Assembly: GCF_041296385.1 (NCBI RefSeq)
Contig: NW_027184085.1
Location: 14,978,801-15,042,800, forward strand
Direction: 5' to 3'
Origin: Aphelocoma coerulescens
Taxonomy: Eukaryota > Chordata > Aves > Passeriformes > Corvidae
Length of the DNA stretch: 64,000 nucleotides
Shown here: positions 39,381 through 46,960 of the stretch, piece after piece
How the letters are laid out: each line of letters begins with the position of its first letter
Numbering within the stretch: position 1 is the first letter of the stretch
Translations under genes and position numbers: made by a program
Notes under the pieces: model-generated
What the model saw: only the letters and a program-made list of their open reading frames with translations
Databases searched by the model: none
What the model was told of the DNA's origin: nothing

Positions 39381-42300
39381 TTAGAATGATGGAATTATCC
39401 AGTGTGTATGTATCCGATGCTCTCTCCCTAGGGCATCAGAGGCTACCCATGCATATTTATTTAGAGGGCTTTTCAGCACTAATGGTACTTCTCCTACAGT
39501 AGGGAGGTCTACCAAAACAGGTTGTCCAGGGTAGTGTGCAGGATTCTTAGGATCATTAGGTCCCTGTAATGAAGGAATTATACTTGGAGCTGTTGGGCAA
39601 AAGGCAGTGATTTTAGGACACCCGTTTACCCCCCATCTATCATTCACACCTTTCACAGCTTCCCATAGCCGAACATCCCAGTTTCCCTCCTGTGGTTTCA
39701 GAAGTCGTTTCAGGAGACCATTGGTCCTTTCTACAATGCCGTTAGCTTGAGGGTAGTAAGGGGTGTGAAAAGTCCATTTAATGCCTTCACTTTTTGCCCA
39801 GTCCTGTACAACTTTGGCCGTAAAGTGAGACCCATTGTCAGATTGAATTTCTTGTGGTTTTGGGAAAGTTCCAAACCATCCCTGCAATGCTTTGACAGTG
39901 TTATCTCCTGTAGCTCTTTTAAAGGCATCGGCCTGGACTAACCCAGATATAATCTCTACTCCTACCAGTACAAAGTGTTTACCTCCTGACTTTTTAAAGG
40001 GGCCAATATAATCTACCTGCCACGCATCCCATAAGCCTTTACCCTTTCTTAAATGCAGAGGGTCATCTTCCAAAGGGTGTCTTTCCAGCCGTTTGCGGCA
40101 TTGTTCACAAGCTGATATGCATGTTTTACACATTTCTCTGGTAACAGGCCACCCACGAGCAAGGGCTTCTTTGTACAAATCTTTTGCACCTGTGTGTTGT
40201 CTTTTTACATGCAACCATTCTAATAAGTGCTCCCAGTCTTCTGTAATCTGATCCTTTTTCAAAGGACTTAGTCTTGCTAATTCATCAGCTTTATTGTTCC
40301 ACTCTCCTGCTGCATTTCCATCTGTCTGGTGAGAGGCTACCCACCCCACGGCAAAATTCCCTTGACTTGCAATATTTAGAATTTCTTGCCACTTTTCCTT
40401 TTGCCATACTGGGATTCTGTTAACTTCCCAGTCATTTTGCTGCCAAAAAGGAAGCCACTCAGTACATCCCTTAAACACAGCATAGGAATCGGTGTAGATA
40501 CAGACAGGAGAAGTATTCTGTGCCTCATGTTGGAAAACACTCCAAACAGCTATCAGCTCGCCAACTTGGGCGCTGCCTTCCCCCTCTGTGATAATTCGTT
40601 CACCTGAGGAGGTGTGCAGGGCTACAGCCTTGTATTTCCACACCTTTCCTTCTCGCTTGGCAGAAGCATCTGTAAACCAAGAATTTGCTGACTGTTCGGG
40701 GGAAAAAGGAGGGGCTACTTTGATGGCTGAGGCAGGTTTGTCCTGACTGCTACTCAAGTTTTCAGTCTCTTGGATTGCCAGATTTTTTACAGCTCCTTCA
40801 GTTACTGAGAAGATGCTACAATAATGTTCAATCTGAGCATACCACTTCCTTACTGAGGCCCTCTGGGCCACCCCGTCAGGTGGGGGGGTCCCAGTAGAGA
40901 CTGCCTTAATAACTTTGAAAGGGCCTCTCAAAACAATTGGTTGTTGTCGTGCAATCTTCTCCACTTCTATGAGAGCTAAGCTAACCACAAATAATCCTTT
41001 TTCCCAGGTAGTGTACCTTTTTTCAGCATCTTTAAAGCCACGAGAGTAAAAACCTACAGGCCTCGTTGGACCCTCAGGACCCCGCTGCCATATGTGTACT
41101 GACAGCCCTGAAGAGGCAAATCCCCATTCCACCTGGAAAGGATCTGTAGGGTGAATAGGGCCCAGGGCTTGGTGAGCTGTTGCTTCAAAAATCAACAATT
41201 GCAATGCTTCTTCTTGAGAAGCACTCCATTCCCATTTTATCCCTTTTCTTAACAAGTTATAAAGAGGTCTGGCAATTATGGAAAAATCTGGGATGTGTTT
41301 TCTCCAGAACACTAATAATCCTAAAGCATGTTGGAGATCTTTTTTGGATTCAGGCATTTTAATCTGATCTAAAGAGGTTAGGGTATCAGGTGGGATACAT
41401 GTCATACCTCCTTTCCACCAAATTCCCAAAAATTTCACTTCATGTGAAGGATTTTGGATTTTTTCTGAGGGAATTTGCAAATCAAGGCTTTCTAAGTGGG
41501 AGATTATTCTTTGTTGGGTATCTCTCACTTCTTCTATTTCATCTCCTCCCACAAGGATATCATCAATGTATTGATAAACAGTCACATTGTCAGCTTTGGG
41601 TATTTTTTCTAACTCCTGGGCTAAAGCGTGATGAGCCAGGGTGGGGGAATGTTTGTACCCTTGGGGAAGCCTAGTGAAAGTGTATTGCTGACCTTCCCAT
41701 GTGAAAGCAAAACGGTCCATGTCTTCTGGCTGTAAAGGTATCATAAAAAACATGTCTTTGACATCTATAGTTGCCATAATTGAATGAGCTTTTTCTTGAA
41801 TTAGTGTTATCAATTCTGCTAGATTTGGGACAGCTGCTGTGAGAGGGTCTGTGTTGGCATTTAGCCTGCGAAAATCAATTGTCAGCCTCCACTTCCCATT
41901 AGGCTTTCGCACTGGCCACACCGGAGAATTGAAAGGAGAATGAGTATTAACTATTACTCCTTGTTCTCGCAGCTCCTGTATCACTGGCTTGATGCCCTCT
42001 TTGGCACCCAGGGGGAGGGGGTATTGTTTCACATTAGTTACTTTGCTGAATGGTAGGGAGGGTGCGGCTTCGAGCAGTCTGATGTTAAAACGTGGTGTGC
42101 CAAAAGACCACAGGAGACCCTCTGAGTCCTCCCACTGCCTCCCAACGAGGGCATTCATCCCTAATAGATTGGTTGGGATATTTCCAATCACCATATTAAT
42201 AGAGAGTTGATTTTCTTCCCCAGGTAAAATGAGCTTAACTAGGGCTACATTCATAGATTCTGTCGTTCCTAAGGCATTTAAAACACAATATCGGTTCTTT

Positions 42301-42503
42301 GTTGGGACAATTCCACATCTCTGGGCATCTTTCTTTGTCAGCGCAGAAATTTGTGCCCCAGTGTCAATTAGAAAAGTTACAGGTGCCCGTTTAGGGCCTG
42401 TAATAGCTGTGATCATTATATCTCCCTTTTTATTTTTAGTGAGCCTTCTCAGGTATACCCATGCTCCATCTCTTCGCTCACTGACAAGAGACGGAGGGTC
42501 TAG
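39381..42503 (-). CDS. pol: Pol: protease, reverse transcriptase, RNase H, integrase
   Basis: The frame is -1 relative to gag and open from 42536. It is probably entered by frameshifting at 42503-42509, giving about 1040 pol-encoded residues; the first in-frame ATG is at 42416. Numbered from that ATG, the protease active site is LIDTGA (D18) and the reverse transcriptase has LPQGYKHSP and YIDD at 283-286. RNase H shows WFTDAS at 580-585 and YTDS. The integrase zinc domain has H736/H741 with C770/C773, and the catalytic triad is D802, D860 and E896, a canonical DD35E spacing. No dUTPase domain is visible. No stop or frameshift interrupts the product. Confidence 0.95.
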   Translation of the reverse strand, partial: LDPPSLVSERRDGAWVYLRRLTKNKKGDIMITAITGPKRAPVTFLIDTGAQISALTKKDAQRCGIVPTKNRYCVLNALGTTESMNVALVKLILPGEENQLSINMVIGNIPTNLLGMNALVGRQWEDSEGLLWSFGTPRFNIRLLEAAPSLPFSKVTNVKQYPLPLGAKEGIKPVIQELREQGVIVNTHSPFNSPVWPVRKPNGKWRLTIDFRRLNANTDPLTAAVPNLAELITLIQEKAHSIMATIDVKDMFFMIPLQPEDMDRFAFTWEGQQYTFTRLPQGYKHSPTLAHHALAQELEKIPKADNVTVYQYIDDILVGGDEIEEVRDTQQRIISHLESLDLQIPSEKIQNPSHEVKFLGIWWKGGMTCIPPDTLTSLDQIKMPESKKDLQHALGLLVFWRKHIPDFSIIARPLYNLLRKGIKWEWSASQEEALQLLIFEATAHQALGPIHPTDPFQVEWGFASSGLSVHIWQRGPEGPTRPVGFYSRGFKDAEKRYTTWEKGLFVVSLALIEVEKIARQQPIVLRGPFKVIKAVSTGTPPPDGVAQRASVRKWYAQIEHYCSIFSVTEGAVKNLAIQETENLSSSQDKPASAIKVAPPFSPEQSANSWFTDASAKREGKVWKYKAVALHTSSGERIITEGEGSAQVGELIAVWSVFQHEAQNTSPVCIYTDSYAVFKGCTEWLPFWQQNDWEVNRIPVWQKEKWQEILNIASQGNFAVGWVASHQTDGNAAGEWNNKADELARLSPLKKDQITEDWEHLLEWLHVKRQHTGAKDLYKEALARGWPVTREMCKTCISACEQCRKRLERHPLEDDPLHLRKGKGLWDAWQVDYIGPFKKSGGKHFVLVGVEIISGLVQADAFKRATGDNTVKALQGWFGTFPKPQEIQSDNGSHFTAKVVQDWAKSEGIKWTFHTPYYPQANGIVERTNGLLKRLLKPQEGNWDVRLWEAVKGVNDRWGVNGCPKITAFCPTAPSIIPSLQGPNDPKNPAHYPGQPVLVDLPTVGEVPLVLKSPLNKYAWVASDALGREHRIHTHWIIPSF

Positions 42504-42509
42504 TTTCCC
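42437..42509 (-). promoter_or_regulatory. Programmed -1 frameshift site with predicted pseudoknot
   Basis: On the - strand the heptamer GGGAAAC (42509-42503) is in the required X XXY YYZ register of gag, directly before the gag TAG (42502-42500). After a 6-nt spacer, CTCCGTCTCTT (42496-42486) pairs with AAGAGATGGAG (42474-42464) in an 11-bp stem with one G-U pair. Loop bases AGTGAGC (42482-42476) are complementary to GCTCACT (42444-42438), which would close an H-type pseudoknot. GGGAAAC is an established slip site in several retroviruses. Confidence 0.85.
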
Positions 42510-44080
42510 TGGTTTTGAGGGAGAGGTTGTTTTGGCTCACTGCACAGACTTTGAGGGAGTGGTTGGTCTGACTCACTGCCCAGATTCTGAGGGAGGAGGG
42601 GTGCACTGGGTTGAACTGATGGATTTGGTAGAACGGGTTTTCGGCAGTGCCAGTTAGACACTACCTTACTCAATTTATCAAGGGGTAAGCCATCCATCAC
42701 ATCTCTGGGGACCCCCTTTTTGATGCCTAATAACCACCAATGCTGACGGTTAGAGATCTGTTTTACATTCTCTGGCTTTTCGCCATGAGGAGCCCGAATG
42801 TACCTGACACCTTTTGTTTTGTCTAATTTTTCTTCTGGAATTTTTATAGGTCCATATTTTCTACTGTAATCAATCAGATCTTTTGCAACTTCACTCCATG
42901 TCCAAACTTTGCGATCACCCGCAGGTGAATTCGATTGTGAACCTGGCGGCTGAGAGGGGGTTGAATAGGGAGTAAACCCAGGATCGGTAGATCCAGTTTG
43001 GTCGCTTGGGTTTCCAAGGAATCTATCTAGCCTTTCTACGGGACCTACAGCCGCTATGGTTTTTTGAAGGGCAATTGCTGTAGGTTTGAGTGATTCTGGA
43101 AGGCCTCGAATTAAAGGGGTCATCAGTGCAGGTTTAACAGGTAATTGCATGGGGGATTCATATCCAGGAGTTAATTTTCTTTCATGGATCATTTGCAAAC
43201 AGGCAGCTTTGTGGACACTTTCTAGGAGTTGCTCGGGGGTACCAATTATAGCTAAAGGGTCTCCCCTTTCTAAAGGATTAAGTCCCCCGGCCCAGAAGGC
43301 TGCACGCTGAGTCAGGGACCACGTGCCACGTTTGTCTCCTGTTGTCAAGAAAACTCCATGTCCCCAGTATCCACTGGCCTCCTGTTCAGTTAATTGAATT
43401 TGGTCTCCTCCGGTGAGAGACACTCGGAAGACATATTCTGTCTCAGATTCGTGGGGAAGCCGCCCATACTCCTTTTTTAATCTAGCTAATTCAACAGCAC
43501 TGTATGGTATTTGTTTAGTGGTGATATGCGGTTCAAAATCTTCATCATTGATATAATTATATTCAGTTTTAATCAGAGGTCTCACACGAGGGCAGCAGTT
43601 TTCTCCACAATTTTTTACTAGTATTAGTTCTTTTTGGGGGTATATTTGGTCAATGTGAGGAGTTTCCTTTTCCTCTGTCTCTTTTGGTGAGTCAGCATTT
43701 TTCGAATTTCTAAAATATTCCTCTTTTAAAGCAGCCTCTAGCAAGTGATTTTTATTTTTTTCTTCATCTAATTGTTTTTGTAAAATTTCCACTAGGCTTT
43801 GAAGGGAATCTATGATCGCTTTCTCTTCAGTACATCGCTTTAAGCGATGATCTATGGCTGCCGCAAGGCATGCCCCTAAAACAGAGCAGATTATGGTTTT
43901 ATTTCGGCCAAATTTAAATCTAGTCTCATGTTGTAAAGAATATACTCTATCAGTCACATAATCTAAATTAAACCAGTTATTTTGAGCCCATTCTTCCCCT
44001 CCCGGAGAGGGCCGGGCATTATGTTTTGCTAGCAGAGCATAAAACGCAGCTTTAACTTTTGCACTGGGGTTTTCAGTCAT
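42500..44080 (-). CDS. gag: Retroviral Gag polyprotein
   Basis: An open frame of 526 residues. The N-terminal part is matrix-like without a glycine at position 2, so myristoylation is not expected. A coiled-coil segment lies at about residues 80-120 (SLQSLVEILQKQLDEEKN). The central capsid-like part includes YGRLPHESETEYVFRVSLTG and WSLTQRAAFWAGGLNPLERG. A PSAP late-domain motif, known in retroviruses to recruit TSG101 for budding, is at 491-494. The C-terminus is proline/glutamine-rich with a 12-residue tandem repeat. No CCHC zinc knuckle is present. The frame ends in the slip site and TAG. The ATG at 44080 is the first in the frame after the leader. Confidence 0.93.
   Translation of the reverse strand: MTENPSAKVKAAFYALLAKHNARPSPGGEEWAQNNWFNLDYVTDRVYSLQHETRFKFGRNKTIICSVLGACLAAAIDHRLKRCTEEKAIIDSLQSLVEILQKQLDEEKNKNHLLEAALKEEYFRNSKNADSPKETEEKETPHIDQIYPQKELILVKNCGENCCPRVRPLIKTEYNYINDEDFEPHITTKQIPYSAVELARLKKEYGRLPHESETEYVFRVSLTGGDQIQLTEQEASGYWGHGVFLTTGDKRGTWSLTQRAAFWAGGLNPLERGDPLAIIGTPEQLLESVHKAACLQMIHERKLTPGYESPMQLPVKPALMTPLIRGLPESLKPTAIALQKTIAAVGPVERLDRFLGNPSDQTGSTDPGFTPYSTPSQPPGSQSNSPAGDRKVWTWSEVAKDLIDYSRKYGPIKIPEEKLDKTKGVRYIRAPHGEKPENVKQISNRQHWWLLGIKKGVPRDVMDGLPLDKLSKVVSNWHCRKPVLPNPSVQPSAPLLPQNLGSESDQPLPQSLCSEPKQPLPQNQGN
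42514..42599 (-). repeat. 36-bp tandem repeat in the 3' end of gag
   Basis: Two imperfect 36-bp units (42514-42549 and 42550-42585) and a partial third. They keep the frame and encode a 12-residue P/Q/S-rich repeat immediately upstream of the frameshift site. Confidence 0.85.
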
Positions 44081-44515
44081 TTTATGACAGGATCAAAACC
44101 ACCACAAGGAGGTAAAGTTAATTACACACTGCGACACACACACAGCTTCGCTGTGTCTCCCTTCACTTCCCTGGGTGGGTGAAGAGACCAAATCTGCTTG
44201 GGAGGTACTCCTTAAGTTACTTATGGTTGTCTCTTCACTACACCAAGCAGTCCAAATTCATGCACACACCAAAAAACACAGTTCCTCCTTTTACACTAAG
44301 AGATCCTTTGCAAAAAATCTGAAGACAGAGCCCTCAACTGAGTATGGGGTGCTTTTCACCCAGGCGTGTGCAGTTTGCGGGAAATTCGAGTCACCCCCCT
44401 TGCTTTCTAGACACCGCTCACCCCTTTTGGGGTGTCGGGCTAGGTGCGGCTGGAGTGAAACGTCCTTCCCCTATTACAGACTACACACAACCTTGCAACC
44501 CCTTCTGTCTGTCAG
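44081..44515 (-). other. Proviral 5' leader between primer site and gag
   Basis: About 435 bp of non-coding leader, where the packaging signal and splice donor are expected. It contains a 7-bp hairpin with a three-base loop at 44140-44156 (ACACAGC-GAA-GCTGTGT on the - strand), about 60 nt before the gag ATG. No donor could be fixed with confidence. Confidence 0.7.
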
Positions 44516-44533
44516 ATCCTGTCCGTGACGCCA
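44516..44533 (-). promoter_or_regulatory. Retroviral primer-binding site, serine-tRNA-like
   Basis: On the - strand TGGCGTCACGGACAGGAT lies 6 bp after the 5' LTR. It is complementary to the 3' end of a vertebrate tRNA-Ser(CGA) as I remember it (ending CCTGTTCGTGACGCCA) at 17 of 18 positions. The 6-bp gap to the LTR is a little longer than usual. Confidence 0.7.
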
Positions 44534-44539
44534 GTTTAA

Positions 44540-45218
44540 TGTCACGATCCGCTAATGCAAGCGGGGGTCGTGATGGTTCGTTTATAGATCTCAGAGTGTA
44601 AAAAGGACACAAGAAATTTCAGTTTAAATCAAAACAGTGCACCTTTATTAAGTGCCCACAACACAGTAATGCAATAGAAGAGAGAAAGGGAGAGAGAGAG
44701 AGAGACAAAGTAGGGAGGAAGAAAAAGAGGGGGGGGAGGCAATAGCTACCAACGGATGAGACGAAGTCCTCGTGGTCTTCCGCCAATAGATTCGTCTTCT
44801 TTCCGTGGGGGAGATCTCTCCGACTTGGTTATTTCAGAGAGTCCCTTTATAGTCCTTTTCAGAAGCGAGGGGCAACTGGCCAAGAGGTTGGGAAATTTAC
44901 AGCCATTGTTGTGGAGTCTGTTGCTTTGGGAAACAGGTACAGGACAGACGCACAAGACCGGTGTGCAGGACAGGTGTGCAGGGCAGGTCGTTCCTTTCCG
45001 CTTCGGCGCAGTCCTTCCCGCCTGGGCAGCAAGAACAGCGCAGTCCATTGCGACCTGCACTAATTTTCCTCAGGAATGCGTACCAGTTCCCAGCGGGCAC
45101 ACCCCTAGGCAACACTCGGCAGACATCCCACCTCAGCAGGGCCAGGACTCCTGTGCTCAGTCTCTGTTCTCTGCGATGATCGTGAGGCAGATGAGGGATC
45201 TTTGGACTGTCTCTTACA
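44540..45218 (-). repeat. 5' LTR of the provirus
   Basis: 679 bp, offset 8732 bp from the other LTR, with no difference found by eye. On the - strand TATAAA is at 44846-44851 and AATAAA at 44644-44649. It would start transcription leftward through gag, pol and env, against GHR and CCDC152. Confidence 0.95.
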
Positions 45219-45223
45219 GTCAG
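45219..45223. repeat. Provirus target-site duplication, right copy
   Basis: GTCAG directly follows the right LTR and matches the left copy at 35803-35807. Confidence 0.9.
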
Positions 45224-46197
45224 ACAAAGGAGCAACAAGCTGTGCTACAAATTAAATTTTTCACTCCTGCTTTGGTGATGGTTGAAACTTTTAAAACAAA
45301 AGCATTGTTCTGACCAAATAAATGACTGCAAAGGTCTCAGATTCTAATAACATATGAGGGGCTTTTTTCTTCTTGGAAACAGCACATAACAGTCTATGCA
45401 ACAAAGCACTGGAACAGGCTACCTTCATTCCATATGGCTGAGTATTTTATTATGAATTATGCTGCAGATGAACACAGGCTATTCCAGACAAAACTTGTAG
45501 ACAGCAAGATACAGTGAGCTAATTTTCCATCTGTAGTAATTTGGGAAGTTATTTCTCAAGGCAAACCAAAGCCATTTTACATCGAGCATGTGGTACAGCT
45601 CACACAGAAGATTGTGTGGGTTTTCACAGATTTATTGAATGATACACATTTTAGGAGATTTCATTTGCCATTTAGCTAGTGTTTACCTTCCCTGTTTTCC
45701 CTTTTTTTGAAGTTCATACTGCATCACAGAACATTCCAGTTAAAATTACAAGGTATGAGATTCCTATAAGGAATGCTAGAAATTTACTGCTTACCAGTCT
45801 CCTGTTACAAAAACTGAAACTTATATTTTGATACATACCATAATTACTAATGCTAAACCATTTTTTTTCAACCTCTGAAAAGGGTGCTTGTCAAAGGTCA
45901 AACTTTGACAAGCAAAAAGACACAAGAATAGAGGAAGAAAATACTTTGTGAACAGATATAGCTGGTTTTTTTGTAAATAACAGCTAAAACACATGCTGAA
46001 AGTAAGTGAACTTTTTTCCCCTTAAGACTCCCACCCCAATACTTAGGTAACAAACATAAAATCAACTCTTTTCCCTGGGGTTATTTTAACGGCTACAGAT
46101 ACTGTTTTAGCAGGTACATTTGCTCATACAAACATACATATTTATTTCTATATTGATCTACTTAAATGTGTTCTACTATATTACCCTACTTAATAAC
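45224..46197. other. Intergenic DNA between provirus and older LTR
   Basis: AT-rich sequence without coding potential. It contains a perfect 11-bp inverted repeat at 45886-45913 (GCTTGTCAAAG, 6-nt loop, CTTTGACAAGC). Nothing else recognised. Confidence 0.7.
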
Positions 46198-46960
46198 GTG
46201 GTGGGTTGACCCTGGCTGGATGCCAGGTACCTACCAAAGCTGCTCTATCACTCCCCTCTGCAACTGGACAGGGGAGAAAAAGTACAATAAAAGGTTCATG
46301 AGTTGAGATAAAGACAGGGAGAGATCACTCACCAATTATCACAGTCAAAACAGACTCGACTTGAGGAAAATAAATTGAATTTATATTACCAATCAAAACC
46401 AGGGCAGGATAATGAGAAGTAAAATATATCTTAAAAACACCTTCCACCCACACCTCCCTCCTTTCCCAGGTTTACTTCCTCCCGACCAGCAGTGCAGGGA
46501 GACGGGAATGGGGGATATGGTCAGTTCATCACACGTTATTCCTGCTGCTGCTCAGGGAGAAGAGTCCTTCCCCTGCTTCAGCATAGGGTCCCTCCCGTGG
46601 GAGACAGCTCTCCATTAACTTCTCCAGTGTCAGTCCTTCCCATGGGCTGCAGTTCTTCATGAACTGCTGCAGAGTGGGTCCTTTTCCATGGGGTGCAGTC
46701 CTTCAAGTACAGCCTGCTCCAGAGTGGGTCCCACACAGGGTCACAAGTCCTACCAGCAAACATGCCACAACACGCAGGACCCTGCTCCAGCATGGACTTC
46801 CCACAGGGTCACAGCCTTCTTTTGGGCATCCGCCTGCTCTGGCATTGACCCCCATAGGCTGCAAGGGCACAGCTGCCTCACCAGGGTCTCAGCATGGGCT
46901 GCAGGGGAATCTCAGCTCCAGTGCCTGAAGTACCTCCTGCCCCTCCTTCTGCACAAATAA
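46198..46960. mobile_element. Older avian ERV LTR with internal CTGCTCCAG-type repeats
   Basis: The block begins near GTGGTGGGTTGACCCTGGCTGG and includes AACTGGACAGGGGAGA, GAGATAAAGACAGGGAGAGATCACTCACC and AACAGACTCGACTTGAGG. It then has a string of imperfect 30-40-bp units of the type CTGCTCCAGAGTGGGTCC...CACAGGGTCAC. I recognise this as a common bird LTR pattern but not the exact family. Orientation and ends are uncertain, and no flanking duplication was fixed. The small reading frames in it are not genes. Confidence 0.65.

Larger units (their letters stand above)
35808..45218 (-). mobile_element. Full-length endogenous retrovirus, apparently intact
   Basis: A 9411-bp provirus in - orientation: 5' LTR 44540-45218, primer site 44516-44533, gag 42500-44080, pol in the -1 frame to 39381, env 36859-39297 and 3' LTR 35808-36486. 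It is flanked by GTCAG duplications. The three main frames are uninterrupted and the two LTRs show no difference by eye over 679 bp, so insertion was recent. Gag has no CCHC knuckle, the polymerase has YIDD, the primer is serine-tRNA-like and no dUTPase is evident. I place it near class III (ERV-L/ERV-S-like), but the polymerase has not been placed on a tree, and the complete env is unusual for that group. It could instead be an unnamed intermediate avian lineage. Confidence 0.95.

Noticed and set aside
42500..42502. Read-through of the gag stop as the route to Pol
   Set aside because: Pol is in the -1 frame, not in the gag frame, so stop read-through cannot produce it.
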